Shown: one piece after another, positions 11,532 to 22,664 of the stretch
Layout: the number at the start of each line of letters is the position of its first letter
Position numbering within the stretch: position 1 is the stretch's first letter
Source of the DNA: Saccharomyces paradoxus
Lineage: Eukaryota; Ascomycota; Saccharomycetes; Saccharomycetales; Saccharomycetaceae
Length of the DNA: 64,000 nucleotides
NCBI RefSeq assembly: GCF_002079055.1
Contig: NC_047500.1
Coordinates: 62,001-126,000 of the forward strand
Direction of reading: 5' to 3'
Notes under the pieces: model-generated
Databases searched by the model: none
Told to the model about the DNA's origin: nothing
The model's input: the letters and a program-made list of their open reading frames with translations, nothing else
Position numbers and translations under genes: made by a program

Positions 11532-14500
11532 CTAGTCTAGCTTCGTGAAGCCAAGTGATAATTCTAAAACCTTGTCTTGCAGGCCGTCCATTTTATGAGA
11601 TACTGGAATTGTTCTCAAAATCAACGGACTTAATGTTTGTAAATTTTCAACTCCAATTTGTTTGTTGCCAAGGGCCGAATTTTGATCTAAAACAACTCTT
11701 AAGATTAGACATAGCCCATTTAATAAAGTAGCTAGTTCTGTTTTGCGCAATTTTGGTATCGGTGCTCGTCCAATCAAGTATTCATCTGATATATATCTTC
11801 TAAGAGCCAAGGCGATTCTTGCAGAAAGGTAGGGAGCAGTTAACTTCCTTAATTTCTCGTTTGAGTTCAACATGAAATTTACCAAATCTTGTAAGCTCTC
11901 TAAAGAGCATTTATATTTCGTCTGAAAGCGAGGATTTGTAGTGGATCCGAATAAGCATGAAAAATCGAATGAAGATAGTTTTTGTGATAATTCAGAAAAT
12001 GTACTACAATCTTGCATCAAAGCATTTTCTAACTCATCAAATTCATACAGAAATGAGCAGTTCCAGACGGCACTGATGAAAATGTTTAATTGCCTTTCAT
12101 TGAAAAGATCAATGATGTTCTTTTCCAGCAATATCTCCCTATATTTGGAATACTCATTCAAATCGTCTATCTCAGTTAGACTATCAAGTTCGGGGTTGAT
12201 TCTTTGTAATGTAATAACAATAACATTTATAAACAAATCACAAAAGTTATCCTTCAACGGATTTTCTGCATCTTCTTGAAGCGACTTGAAAATTTTATTT
12301 GACAAGTCACAAAAGCAATTAGAAGCAAGAACCCATATGGGAATTTCATCGTTAGCTGACCCCGCAATAAGCGATTTTCGCTTGATGATTTCAGCCAAGT
12401 TTTTCAGTATTCTTAAAATATGCTTTGCTTTCAGTGTGGATATCCCAAACTGGTCTATTTTTGCTATTCTATTTCTTAAGTTAGAACATGACATGTAGCT
12501 GATTGCCTCGAAAGTTGGTAGTCTGTTAAGTGAGGCTTTTGGTAGCTTTGGTCCAAGTTTCTTTGTTATTTTTTCCCTTGTATCAAAAGCCAATATTGAT
12601 ATTGTACTCAATTGAAGAAGGATCAAAATATCTGTATCTTTAGAATCACTTGCCATAAAGATATCAAGACCAGATAATATGGCATTTTGCATAGAGGAGG
12701 GTTTAGTTTTATCTTGGACAAACTCAGGTAGGAGGGGATATTTTATGGCAGAATTAAATAAAAGAAGAACTTTTTCCACAAATTCATCTGTCATTGCATC
12801 GTATTTGGATATCAATTGGTAGAGAGAAGGGAACCCAGTGATCAGTTCGTATATACAATCGTATTCCGTTTTGTTTGAGGCGCTAGTGGAGAGATCGCTG
12901 TACGTAATATTATAGTCAGTAAATATTTCACAGCACTTTTTCAATATATCTGATGGAACGTCCTCAATAGTTACAATTTCTTTCAACATGGTTTGGTAAT
13001 TTAATATTACAGCATTCTTGGTATTATTGGAAGTCGAAAACAACAATCTTTTTAAAAAATCTAATAACATAGACCATTCCTTAGTGCAGGTAGTGTTGTT
13101 TTTGAAGTTTTTGAAGTGCTCTGGATAGAGTTTGATTAAGCCTTGCAATGTTACATTTATGAAATCTGTTTCATTTTCAAGTTCTTCATTGGACCATTCC
13201 TTGGTAAGCAGTGGTTCAATAACTTCCAGGAAGATTAAATCCCATGGGGGGAAACAAACAGAATGGGAGTCGATAATTCTAAAAAAAGTTTGAACAGCGC
13301 CATTTTTAACTTCTATTCTATCATCGTTGGTACAATTGATTAAATTCTTCAAGAGGTATATCCATAATCCATTGTAGAGTTCCCAATCATGAGATGAACC
13401 GGATGTGATGATTTCAATTAGTTTTTGGTTACTGATCTTTTCGGAGAAACTTCTACGTTTCTCATCATTTAAATCTAACGTATCGGGATCGAAGCGGACC
13501 CTGAGATAATCACCAACCAACCAGAATTGACTAATAGAAGAAAAGGAGATATTAAGATTTCGCTTCTGAGTTACAAAATTGACAAGCGTGTCAATAACGA
13601 ATTTAATGACACTCATTGGTAAGCTCTGTAAGAAATCATCTGAAATTAGTTTAAAGACATCGTATGACACCTGAATCATGTTTTTATGCTTTTGAACAAT
13701 ACCCTCAAATAAAGATGAATCATCCATATCCTCATTCACGGATAAGTCAGTATCCTCAACTGTCCACTCGAACGGTGAATTAATGATGTTAAAAATATTT
13801 GTCCAAGAGTTCATTAACAGTTCACCAAATTCGTTTAGAATCTCTTTTAAAGTTAGTAGCAGTTGAAAAAGAATATCTGATTCTACATTGATCGTCCCGT
13901 TGTATATTTCTTGTCTGCCAATATCGAGTTGTTTTATCGAGTTTATCGTTGCCATCAAGCTATCGATGACTAGGTTTTCCAACGTACCGAATTGTTCGAC
14001 TTTGTTATCCTGTTCATCAGAGTTGCCAACCTCATTAGTGGCCTTTTTGATAATGTCTGTAAACACTCTTACGGTGTATAAACGTAAAGAATCGTTATCC
14101 ATTTCACGGTTTGATATTAGCTTGATCATATAGGAGGAAATTAAACCCCAAAGTTCTTTACCGTTTTTACCAAAGAGAAATTTTTTGCAGTTATAAGTCG
14201 CTAATTCACCAATTTTGTTGACAAAAAATGCCTTGTTATAAATGCATGGTATAATTTCATCTTTTGCATCTAAGGGATGATAACCAATATCATTCGTTGG
14301 ATTAAGATTAGTTTGTTCTAAAGTGAGGGTATTTTTTGAGTCCAAAATCAATCTTGTCAATACCAAATGAAAGGTTGAGCAGGAATAATTACTTGTACTT
14401 TCAAAAAATTTTGTTAGGGAGCTTTCAATTGATGTGACGTCCGATTTGGTTAGTATAGGAGGCGGTGGAATATCTTCAGAGTAAAAGCTCTCCTTGAAAT

Positions 14501-16442
14501 CGGCTGATGGACCATATATATAGTATGATATCCATTGCCATGTTAAAAATGTGTACTTCCAGCTTTCCGAATCGAAAATAGGACCTAGCGATATTGATAA
14601 TGACACCAATGCCCTGAGTAAACTAACTTGCCTCGAATTAATATATCTGGGATGCAATCGCCTTTTCTTTTCTTTATTTTTCACAGAATCCGCGATTGCA
14701 TTATTTGAATCTTTTGTTGCATCAACGGAACTGGCCGCAATACTAGACGCAGATACATTTCTCATATGCTGATTTTTGGCTGACTTACTTGCATCGTTTA
14801 GAGGAAATTGATTCGATGAAGTAACGTTGTTTGTTATTAAAATCGAAAACAATTTCATGCATGCTCTTAATTTGTCCTTTAGTGACAGAACTCCGGCACT
14901 ATGAGCTAATTTTTGAAAAGCTCTCACCACCAAATGGAATATCGATGTCTCTAGGGAGGTCGAATGTAAGAATAGCTTATTTACCTCGAACAGTCCGGAA
15001 AATAGGCCATTGTAAACCTTTACGACTGTCGAATCATTTCCAGGTCCTTCCTCACATTCTTTGTCTTCGATTTTCTTCTCCAAGGGAGAGCTTTCCAGAG
15101 CAGATTTGTTCAACCCTTCGCATAAGTGGTTACAAATCGTCAGAATTAATGATATAATGTAGGTAATGTTGATGGACGGAGCGTTCGATTTGTCCAATAA
15201 ATGCATAAATTTCGTTTTAACCATAGTATTCTCAGTAGTTATCAAGGGAGAATCCATTTTTTCTACTACTTTTGATGGAGCCAAGAAAGTAATGTACTCC
15301 GGAGAGTTCAGTAAGTCAATACATTCTTTCAAAAGATATTTGAAGACATGTTTTTTATCTGGGTAATTGTCATAGTCCATGTAGAGTGTATTAACGATCT
15401 CAGGGTCTTGTGATAAATCCTTGAAAAGTTCTAGCGACAGCACTCTTTGCCATCCACTTAAATTGGATTCGACGGATATACCATGGATTAACAATGACAA
15501 AATGACTTCTAATTCTAGCTCGAGTATGCTTAGGTACTCTTTTCTTATCAACAACTTTAAACAGCGACAACTCCTTACAGCGGTGGAAAAGTGTTTGGAA
15601 GAAGATATGCAACGTAGGAACAACGGAATTGCTTTAACCCTCAGTAGATATTGTAAGTCTTCACATTCTAAAAGGTTTTTTTGATTATTCTTCAAAATAG
15701 ACTCAAGGATTTCCAGACCATAATCTATTGGGATGTCTCCAATGTCCAACAGCATATCCTCATCATTAACCGACCCATTTGAGCTTATTTCATTTAGTGA
15801 ACAAATATTATCGAACAATTTGTTAGCATCGTATCTATAAACATTGACTTTAATTGCTTCACTATTACTTATGAGGACTTCATATTGTTTGTCATCCACT
15901 ACCGAGTCAATGGAAAGTCTATCGAATATTTCATCGATCAACTGTTGTAAAGTGGCACTCGCTGTACCCACTACTACAGGTGCCTTATTAGGTACATGTA
16001 GCAGATTTGAGCAACATAGCAACAGCTTCTTACAAAGCGGCCCATAGATGAACTTCCCGTACGTCTTGAAAAAAATGGGTACCACCTGTAAAACCTTTAA
16101 TTGAATCTCCATGGCGAGATGGGTAGCCTCAATGAAGGCATCCAGTATTTCAGACAACCGACTTCTGGGAATAGATGGAACGGTTGACAGGCCCTGCAGG
16201 CATTGCATTGCCAAAGTCGTCATCTTGGCATTCCTTGATTGGCAAGCCAACACAAAAGGAAGCGCAAAATCTGGATGTCTTTCCAGCTCCTCAAAACTAT
16301 GTACCCTTTTCAGGATCTCGATGGATTTATCACTGGCATGGCGAATGGTTGAATTTCTTCTTTTCGATTCGGAAGACAAAGAACGCAGTTCTGCCTCAAG
16401 TTGCCTTTGCATTGAGGCAAACCCTCCAGTATTCATAGTCAT
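11532..16442 (-). CDS. MON2: Mon2, Golgi/endosome trafficking scaffold
   Basis: 1636-residue protein, equal in length to S. cerevisiae Mon2. Mon2 is a large HEAT/ARM-repeat peripheral membrane protein related to the Sec7-family Arf exchange factors but without the catalytic Sec7 domain. It works with the flippase-associated Dop1 at the late Golgi/endosome and affects vacuolar protein sorting and Cvt transport. Visible are the conserved N-terminal DCB/HUS-like helical region (about 1-400; e.g. HPDFALPFVLACQSRNAKMT) and leucine-rich helices throughout. The start chosen is the ATG at 16442 (MTMNTGGF); the frame remains open upstream but with no ATG. The gene converges with CLA4 over a 225-bp spacer. 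Confidence 0.96.
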   Translation of the reverse strand: MTMNTGGFASMQRQLEAELRSLSSESKRRNSTIRHASDKSIEILKRVHSFEELERHPDFALPFVLACQSRNAKMTTLAMQCLQGLSTVPSIPRSRLSEILDAFIEATHLAMEIQLKVLQVVPIFFKTYGKFIYGPLCKKLLLCCSNLLHVPNKAPVVVGTASATLQQLIDEIFDRLSIDSVVDDKQYEVLISNSEAIKVNVYRYDANKLFDNICSLNEISSNGSVNDEDMLLDIGDIPIDYGLEILESILKNNQKNLLECEDLQYLLRVKAIPLFLRCISSSKHFSTAVRSCRCLKLLIRKEYLSILELELEVILSLLIHGISVESNLSGWQRVLSLELFKDLSQDPEIVNTLYMDYDNYPDKKHVFKYLLKECIDLLNSPEYITFLAPSKVVEKMDSPLITTENTMVKTKFMHLLDKSNAPSINITYIISLILTICNHLCEGLNKSALESSPLEKKIEDKECEEGPGNDSTVVKVYNGLFSGLFEVNKLFLHSTSLETSIFHLVVRAFQKLAHSAGVLSLKDKLRACMKLFSILITNNVTSSNQFPLNDASKSAKNQHMRNVSASSIAASSVDATKDSNNAIADSVKNKEKKRRLHPRYINSRQVSLLRALVSLSISLGPIFDSESWKYTFLTWQWISYYIYGPSADFKESFYSEDIPPPPILTKSDVTSIESSLTKFFESTSNYSCSTFHLVLTRLILDSKNTLTLEQTNLNPTNDIGYHPLDAKDEIIPCIYNKAFFVNKIGELATYNCKKFLFGKNGKELWGLISSYMIKLISNREMDNDSLRLYTVRVFTDIIKKATNEVGNSDEQDNKVEQFGTLENLVIDSLMATINSIKQLDIGRQEIYNGTINVESDILFQLLLTLKEILNEFGELLMNSWTNIFNIINSPFEWTVEDTDLSVNEDMDDSSLFEGIVQKHKNMIQVSYDVFKLISDDFLQSLPMSVIKFVIDTLVNFVTQKRNLNISFSSISQFWLVGDYLRVRFDPDTLDLNDEKRRSFSEKISNQKLIEIITSGSSHDWELYNGLWIYLLKNLINCTNDDRIEVKNGAVQTFFRIIDSHSVCFPPWDLIFLEVIEPLLTKEWSNEELENETDFINVTLQGLIKLYPEHFKNFKNNTTCTKEWSMLLDFLKRLLFSTSNNTKNAVILNYQTMLKEIVTIEDVPSDILKKCCEIFTDYNITYSDLSTSASNKTEYDCIYELITGFPSLYQLISKYDAMTDEFVEKVLLLFNSAIKYPLLPEFVQDKTKPSSMQNAILSGLDIFMASDSKDTDILILLQLSTISILAFDTREKITKKLGPKLPKASLNRLPTFEAISYMSCSNLRNRIAKIDQFGISTLKAKHILRILKNLAEIIKRKSLIAGSANDEIPIWVLASNCFCDLSNKIFKSLQEDAENPLKDNFCDLFINVIVITLQRINPELDSLTEIDDLNEYSKYREILLEKNIIDLFNERQLNIFISAVWNCSFLYEFDELENALMQDCSTFSELSQKLSSFDFSCLFGSTTNPRFQTKYKCSLESLQDLVNFMLNSNEKLRKLTAPYLSARIALALRRYISDEYLIGRAPIPKLRKTELATLLNGLCLILRVVLDQNSALGNKQIGVENLQTLSPLILRTIPVSHKMDGLQDKVLELSLGFTKLD

Positions 16443-16805
16443 ATGATTGATGTGCAACAAGTCCAGTTGGTTTATTCTCTTTGAAAGTCACTTGTATAGC
16501 GCAAATATCTACAGGCCTTATTTAGCTGGGCTTAGGTCACCTTAATTATTAACACGGGCGATTTAAAGGTCATCCACGACGACCAGACGGCTTTATCAGA
16601 AAGTGGGATTAGGAAGACTTCGCAATGACTTTATGCTGAATAAAAACAGGAGGTTTGAGGTACTCTGAGACTCGATCGGAAAGGAGTATTTGTTAGCTGC
16701 TAGGACGATAACGGTATACCCCTTTAGTGCGCTTTATTTTGGGTAAAAGCAGACCGTATCATTATATCATTGCGGAAGTAGTGAGATTTAGTCGCACGTT
16801 ACGTT
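16443..16805. other. divergent promoter MON2 / MRX6
   Basis: 363-bp divergent spacer carrying both promoters. I see no strong binding-site match. Confidence 0.4.
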
Positions 16806-18380
16806 ATGGAATATCAAGCGCTTCGAAGACTGGTGTTGTATTACCCCAAGGTCGTCCGACATAGTAATCTTAGGCATAATATGACCACAGTGACCTGTAG
16901 GCATATGTCAGGCAAGGGTGGAGGAAGAGATGAGAAAGGCGATTGTAATGAAGAAAAGGATTCCTCTAAAGAGTTGGGGAGGGTGCCGTCGAAAATGAAA
17001 CGAGCATATGATGGTGAGACAGTTGTTAAAGAGGGTGATTCGCGTGCTAGCTCGGTGCTGCAGCAGAGAAAGCAGCCCGCAGATATCACATGTAATAGCA
17101 GGTCGAGAATATCCGGCTCTAATTTACATTTGTTGGTCCCTAAAGTTGCCTCTACAGACTGTATCCCGAATAAAGAGGTGCATACAGAGGGCCTGTTTGC
17201 CGGCTATCGACCTTTATTTTTAGGAAACTCAAGTTTCCCTTCTGATGCGAGGAAGGGTAAAAACTTTCATGAATTAGACGACGTTCTTCCCAATATACAG
17301 GTGGTGGATGCTTCTGAGAAGGATGGCAAACTTAACGTGCAGGAGATTATTGAGGACTTACAAAGGACAAGTTTGAGAGAAAGCATTAATAGTATGGAAC
17401 AGTTACCATCCTCACACAAACGTAAACCCGTTATACCGTGGGACGCCTCTATAAGTGGTATGGTCTATAACGACATGCCCTTCAAATATGTGCCCAAAAA
17501 CATTGTTTTGAAAATGAAGCCATTTAAACTTTTGCGTATTGAGAGAAAAGCTCAAGCAAAGAATGCAAGAAAGCCCGCCATGATAAAACTTCAGTTTCAC
17601 AATGGAAAAATCAATGACACGCCAGAGTTGGTGAATTTATACCAGAATAAATCCCGTTTGCATCAGTCACTTTACAACTCGAGAAGCGCTCAAGTCTCCA
17701 GATATTCAAGCACAAATATAAGTAAAAGACAAAAAATGTTAAAGGCAAGAAGCGATTTTGAACACAAGCTGAAAAATTATGCATACAAACACACATTTAT
17801 TAAAAATGACCAGGAGCTATTCCGCAACGAATTGACCAAGTTAAATAAGATACTTGCTAGAGAATTCAAAAAGTTGACGAAGTTATCCATACATAACGAA
17901 TTCAAAAGAGAACATTTACCCCTGGCCGTTTATGTAAGCAAATCAAAAGGCACAAAGAAACTATTTCGAAGATCGTTGAAGATGAAGATAATGGACCACA
18001 TATACCCAGTTTATACCACTATATTGTCCACTTTAACAAATCCGAAGGACTCCAAGAAATTTGAAAACAAAATCAAAGGGTATATTGAAAAAATCATAGC
18101 CCGGTTATCAGATGAAGTGCCATCCACATTTTTTTTCCAAGATGGAGTAGATTGTATTATTCAACCAAGCCCGATTCATAATTTTAAGAGAATGCATTGG
18201 TTAAGGTACACTAAGAGGCACAATACCTTCTGGGGCAGGACTATAAATAAGGACGTTCAAGTCAGCTTTAATGACAAGTATGTCGTTACTAGGAGCGGTG
18301 TGAGGTATACAAGGTACCCTACCAATTTGAATACACAGCTATTGGAAACTGCATTTGAAGAATGGGACTACTATGAATAA
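16806..18380 (+). CDS. MRX6: Mrx6, mitochondrial Pet20-domain protein
   Basis: 524 residues, the length of S. cerevisiae YNL295W. Family knowledge: Mrx6 is a Pet20-domain protein associated with mitochondrial expressosome (MIOREX) assemblies that, with Pet20, Mam33 and the Lon protease Pim1, limits mtDNA copy number. The N-terminus ([20 protein letters not shown]) is rich in Arg/Lys and hydrophobic residues and lacks acids after residue 2, fitting a mitochondrial presequence. Residues about 45-220 are low-complexity and charged. The C-terminal third is basic with an aromatic Trp/Tyr cluster ending [20 protein letters not shown], the Pet20-like region. The ATG at 16806 is the first in frame. 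Confidence 0.92.
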   Translation: MEYQALRRLVLYYPKVVRHSNLRHNMTTVTCRHMSGKGGGRDEKGDCNEEKDSSKELGRVPSKMKRAYDGETVVKEGDSRASSVLQQRKQPADITCNSRSRISGSNLHLLVPKVASTDCIPNKEVHTEGLFAGYRPLFLGNSSFPSDARKGKNFHELDDVLPNIQVVDASEKDGKLNVQEIIEDLQRTSLRESINSMEQLPSSHKRKPVIPWDASISGMVYNDMPFKYVPKNIVLKMKPFKLLRIERKAQAKNARKPAMIKLQFHNGKINDTPELVNLYQNKSRLHQSLYNSRSAQVSRYSSTNISKRQKMLKARSDFEHKLKNYAYKHTFIKNDQELFRNELTKLNKILAREFKKLTKLSIHNEFKREHLPLAVYVSKSKGTKKLFRRSLKMKIMDHIYPVYTTILSTLTNPKDSKKFENKIKGYIEKIIARLSDEVPSTFFFQDGVDCIIQPSPIHNFKRMHWLRYTKRHNTFWGRTINKDVQVSFNDKYVVTRSGVRYTRYPTNLNTQLLETAFEEWDYYE

Positions 18381-18520
18381 TTTTGCATTAAGTACCTATC
18401 TACTCCTCTTTCCTCATGTGGTATATTCGCAATTCATGTAAATATTATGCATATGCATCTTGAGCATACATGGAATATATAAATACGTAGTTTGATGTAA
18501 AACCGTTACTATTGTGTCCT

Positions 18521-20122
18521 TTAAATATGGCTCATATGGTCGCTGGAAAAATCGGCAGAGTTGTCGTTATTGTTCTCGCAGCCATCTTCATCTTGACTTT
18601 CTTCTTCATCTTCTGCATCCTCATTCCCATCTTCATCTGAATTAAAAACGACATCCTTTGTCGAATAAACGTATATGCCTGGTTTGTCTAATCCCAGCCG
18701 TTTCCTGACCATCGCCTTTCTCTGTTTGGCTTTTTCATTTTTCGAGCTGCTGCTATTATTGTGGCCTACACTCTTCTGGACGATTTGGTCAGTAAAGTAT
18801 AAAATTTTATCGCGAGCATAGCTCAATTTCTTAAGCGCTAAATCTTTATAACTCCCTTTATCGCTGAAATGCATTCGATCAATACTTCTGCCCTCCGATA
18901 TCTGATCTTCCGGATCGTAGCGCGATATGGTTTGTAAATCGCATACTTCTGAATTGCTTGATGTTTCATGCCGGTCTATTGATGCGTCATGGGATTCCCT
19001 TCTGGTTAAAGCGTTTTGAACCCTTAAAGCGTACTTTGCAAATCTATAATCTTGTTGCTCTTCCTCGAAAATAGGTCTTCCCAAAATACTTTGTGCCTCT
19101 TCTTTTCTTTCTAAAACATTCAATCTATCCAACCACTCCCATGTAATCACGGTCGAAGTAACATAGCATGTGGTGTTAAACACCTCACCCAGCTCTGATA
19201 TCCATAAGTTTGACACATCAGCAAGGAAAAACCCTGGTAGTAGAAGCACCACAAGGATAGTCAACAAAGTAAGTAATCCCATCTGGTTGAATTTAAACCA
19301 CAATTTTTTTTTCTGCCAGATATGATAAATGACGATTGATGCATATGACGTGGCGATAGCAATGCGGAAAAGGTAAACAAATGGTCTCAGAATTTGCCAG
19401 TCATTTCTGTGCTTTGTGGTATGGTTAGCAAACGGTGGAATTACCCATAAAATATTTGCAGTCATTGTTAGGATTACGCCAATAAAAAAAATAATTCTCT
19501 TTTCCTGGGCTCTCTGAAATAGTCTAATGACGATGCCGACTTGACAAAATTGGAACATTAAGGTAGCCAAGAAATCTAAGACAACAAATGTCATATCATC
19601 GGAAAAGATATGCATAATGGAATGAGCCCGAACGACACCATATACGTTATGCTCTCTTTCCAATCTCCGTAACACTTTGGTAATAAAAATCGTTAAGTTC
19701 AACGAGGCTAACAATGAGGCAATCCTCAATAATTGCAGAATCCTCTTATATGCACGTCCGCTGATATTGATACAGCATATCACAGTAAGGAACACCGTGA
19801 TGACAAAATTAGATGTTATCGACAAAATCACAGCGTATATTGCGTACTCAGCAGACCCGCCGACATAATCGCTTACTTGAATAAATTTTTGCCAGTCCCT
19901 GATCACCTCATCAAGATACCTGTACGGGGAAGAGTTTTTCAATACCGTAGATACATAAACGGGGACTCTTTCACAGCAGAAACTCCTAAATGTAATAGTA
20001 TCTGCGTACACTGCGGAGTTCTCATAAAGGGGCAATTGTATTAACACCCCTGAACCTAGATCCATGGGATGGCAACTGTTGTAAGCAGTCGATTCCTCTG
20101 GACCATGTCTCCACAAGTTCAT
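18521..20122 (-). CDS. RIM21: Rim21, alkaline-pH sensor of the Rim101 pathway
   Basis: 533 residues from the ATG at 20122 (MNLWRHGPEES), matching the S. cerevisiae length. A second in-frame ATG at 20140 would add six residues (MDNFAN). PalH/Rim21 plasma-membrane protein that senses external alkalinity and lipid asymmetry and starts proteolytic activation of Rim101. Visible: an N-terminal extracellular segment with cysteines; about seven hydrophobic helices between residues about 90 and 345 (e.g. VIFSITSNFV-like, IILFIGVILTMTANILW, LLTLLTILVVLLLPGFFLADV); and a long hydrophilic cytoplasmic tail ending in a strongly acidic stretch (DEDGNEDAEDEEESQDEDG). The tail is where Rim8 is known to bind. 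Confidence 0.95.
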   Translation of the reverse strand: MNLWRHGPEESTAYNSCHPMDLGSGVLIQLPLYENSAVYADTITFRSFCCERVPVYVSTVLKNSSPYRYLDEVIRDWQKFIQVSDYVGGSAEYAIYAVILSITSNFVITVFLTVICCINISGRAYKRILQLLRIASLLASLNLTIFITKVLRRLEREHNVYGVVRAHSIMHIFSDDMTFVVLDFLATLMFQFCQVGIVIRLFQRAQEKRIIFFIGVILTMTANILWVIPPFANHTTKHRNDWQILRPFVYLFRIAIATSYASIVIYHIWQKKKLWFKFNQMGLLTLLTILVVLLLPGFFLADVSNLWISELGEVFNTTCYVTSTVITWEWLDRLNVLERKEEAQSILGRPIFEEEQQDYRFAKYALRVQNALTRRESHDASIDRHETSSNSEVCDLQTISRYDPEDQISEGRSIDRMHFSDKGSYKDLALKKLSYARDKILYFTDQIVQKSVGHNNSSSSKNEKAKQRKAMVRKRLGLDKPGIYVYSTKDVVFNSDEDGNEDAEDEEESQDEDGCENNNDNSADFSSDHMSHI

Positions 20123-20500
20123 ATTTGCAAAATTGTCCATCCATCGAGCGCCTTCCTCCTTCTGTGCTACTAAAAACAATAGCTTAAAATGACCGATTAG
20201 GTGGACACACAAAAGAAAAGAATTTGAAAGTACACTGAGCCTGTGGTGCCAGTTTTTTTATCTTCCTTGTGGCTAAACAATGTGCGTTGTTCTTGAAAGT
20301 ATTTATCTTCACTCGCCGATAGAACGGGTTGCATCTCCTCTTTCAATAACTGCTATTTTTTTGTTCGGGCAGTATCAGAATTAACAGGATCAAACTTCGT
20401 TTATGTCACGTAGAAAGTAAGTAGCTAAAAATAGCTAAAGGGACATCTGGAAGATTTGTAAGAGTTAAAGAGCTGTGCACCCAAAGCTATTGTAATTAGC
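20123..20500. other. divergent promoter RIM21 / MSB3
   Basis: 378-bp divergent spacer. A T-run at about 20253-20258 and 20356-20361; no RNA gene or recognised operator. Confidence 0.4.
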
Positions 20501-22399
20501 ATGCAGAACGATCAACAGAGGTTCTCCCTGCAAAATAGGACGGTACTGACGCATCCATACAAAAGGCTAGGAGGGGCATTTACGGTGAAATCACCGTCTG
20601 TTCCCAACTTTCATGATAGAATGCATTCTGATCATAGTTCCAGCGACTCAGCACTGGTAAATGGGAACACTAGAGGGAATGATCATCGTTCTGTTGAACC
20701 GAGTTGTTTGGGCCAAGTTTCCCCGTCTGAACATGATGGAAACTTAAGCGTTATTGACTTATATGGGGACGAAGTGGAGTCTCAACGTGCCGAAGTAGAG
20801 GATGATGACAACTACGACAATAATGATAACGAAGATCTGGAGGAGGTGCACAGCGATGACCTCGATTTGGTCCCTGATGAAGGCAATCGTCAACGTGTAG
20901 ACGGTGCTACTAATGCCACAAGTGCGAATTCTAATGGTGTCAAAAATACGCATTTTGATCGGTACGGGTTCAAGAAACAGAATAATTACATATCTGAAGC
21001 AGAATACGATAAGTGGTGGGTGGAATACTCGCAGTATTGTGTTCGTCGTAAACACAAGTGGCAACTGCTGTTAGAGAAAAGTGGGTTGCCAGTGACGGAT
21101 GACTCTCCTTCACGATTTCCGTCGAAGAGTGAACGGCTAAAACGATATGTTAGAAAGGGCATTCCAGCGGAATGGAGAGGAAATGCGTGGTGGCATTTCG
21201 CTAGAGGGCAAGAGAAGTTAAACAAGAACAAAGGCGTCTATTCACAACTTCTGCAAAAGATGAAGCAAATCAAGAAGCAAAACCCCAATGAAAAACAAGT
21301 TCAAGACTTAGATATTATTGAACGTGACTTGAATAGAACTTTTCCGGACAATTTACATTTTCAAAGTGGCTCGCATAACAAAGAGGGGCCTCCAATTATA
21401 AAATCTTTGCGCCGAGTGCTTGTTGCGTTCTCACTTTACAACCCGAAGATTGGTTATTGTCAGTCTATGAACTTTCTAGCAGGCTTGCTATTGTTATTTT
21501 TAGACGAGGAAAGAGCCTTTTGGATGCTAGTTATTATTACTTCAAGATATCTACCGGGGGTGCATAATATTAATTTGGAAGGTGTTAACATTGACCAAGG
21601 GGTACTGATGCTATGTGTTAAAGAATATATTCCAGAAGTTTGGTCGTACATTAAGCCTTCCATTGACCACCACCAAAAAAATAACAAAACTTTCTCTCCG
21701 TCCAATAGCAAAGTTCTATTCAATATGCAAAAGAATGAGTTTTTGTATAGGCTTCCCCCAATCACCTTGTGTACTGCGAGCTGGTTTATGAGTTGTTTTG
21801 TGGGTGTGGTACCGATAGAGACCACACTTAGAATATGGGATTGTCTGTTTTACGAGGAATCGCATTTTTTGTTCAAAGTTTCGTTGGCTGTCTTAAAAAT
21901 GAGTGAGCATGAGCTTTCGAAAATAAAACCCCGTAACAATTCGTTGAACTATTCTTGGGGAACTAATTTGAACCAGAGAGGCGGGTCAATGGGTCAAGAA
22001 GATAGCGATATGGAAATTTTTCAGGTCATACAGACATTCCCTAAGACATTATTGAATCCAAATGAAATTTTTGAGAAAATCATTTTTAAAAGAAGATTCA
22101 ATTTAAATAGGTTAGATCAGGATGAAATAGACAGATGTCGAAAATTTGTTGCCGCTCAACGTCTCAAATTCAAGACATATGGCGAACTTCTTGGAAATTC
22201 AACATCAGAGTCAGATTTACCAATTAATAACAACAACAATACAGATAATAAGGGTATCCACATAACGAGCGATGCAGTCAATGAAGCATTATCTTCAGAG
22301 GTATATGGATTTAAAAAGAGCCTAGCTGGAGTTCATTGGAATAATAGCATCAAGGAGAAAGTTAAGCAGATGAGAAAGAAAAAGGACAGGAATGACTAA
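20501..22399 (+). CDS. MSB3: Rab GTPase-activating protein Msb3 (Gyp3)
   Basis: 632 residues (633 in S. cerevisiae). TBC-domain GAP for Sec4 and for Vps21/Ypt7-family Rabs, acting at bud sites and endosomes. The N-terminal 150 residues are disordered and acidic (VEDDDNYDNNDNEDLEE). The TBC domain spans about 205-520 and keeps both catalytic fingers: Arg279 in IERDLNRTFP and Gln321 in YCQSMN. The start, GIPAEWRGNAW, is the classic TBC entry motif. The C-terminal region is basic and Asn-rich. Paralogue of MSB4. The gene is intact and tandem with PUS4. Confidence 0.96.
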   Translation: MQNDQQRFSLQNRTVLTHPYKRLGGAFTVKSPSVPNFHDRMHSDHSSSDSALVNGNTRGNDHRSVEPSCLGQVSPSEHDGNLSVIDLYGDEVESQRAEVEDDDNYDNNDNEDLEEVHSDDLDLVPDEGNRQRVDGATNATSANSNGVKNTHFDRYGFKKQNNYISEAEYDKWWVEYSQYCVRRKHKWQLLLEKSGLPVTDDSPSRFPSKSERLKRYVRKGIPAEWRGNAWWHFARGQEKLNKNKGVYSQLLQKMKQIKKQNPNEKQVQDLDIIERDLNRTFPDNLHFQSGSHNKEGPPIIKSLRRVLVAFSLYNPKIGYCQSMNFLAGLLLLFLDEERAFWMLVIITSRYLPGVHNINLEGVNIDQGVLMLCVKEYIPEVWSYIKPSIDHHQKNNKTFSPSNSKVLFNMQKNEFLYRLPPITLCTASWFMSCFVGVVPIETTLRIWDCLFYEESHFLFKVSLAVLKMSEHELSKIKPRNNSLNYSWGTNLNQRGGSMGQEDSDMEIFQVIQTFPKTLLNPNEIFEKIIFKRRFNLNRLDQDEIDRCRKFVAAQRLKFKTYGELLGNSTSESDLPINNNNNTDNKGIHITSDAVNEALSSEVYGFKKSLAGVHWNNSIKEKVKQMRKKKDRND

Positions 22400-22579
22400 C
22401 TCTGCCTCCTGTTTTTTGTTTTTGCATGAACAAATATGTGATACTTAACTAGCATATAAACATATACATATACATAGACTTGTATTTTTTTTGAGCATCA
22501 ATATTTCAAAGAATTTTGTTTGACATTTTTTCCTTGTTATTATTTTGGCAATTTTTCATGATGCACTCTAACAGCGAGG

Positions 22580-22603
22580 TGAAAAATTTATTAAAGATGA
22601 GGT
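22580..22603 (+). promoter_or_regulatory. RRPE + PAC-like motifs upstream of PUS4
   Basis: Perfect RRPE TGAAAAATTT at 22580-22589 and PAC-like GATGAGGT at 22596-22603, 60-85 bp before the PUS4 start. Same pairing as at TRF5 and POP3 in this window, consistent with ribosome/tRNA biogenesis control. Confidence 0.55.
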
Positions 22604-22664
22604 AATCTTATAAATTGTAGAAATCAGGATATCACATAAAAAAGTAGACTCAATCAAGGGAAAC

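Noticed and set aside
16111-16446. Plus-strand ORF antisense to the MON2 5' end
   Set aside because: Corresponds in place to a dubious S. cerevisiae ORF; composition follows the MON2 antisense.
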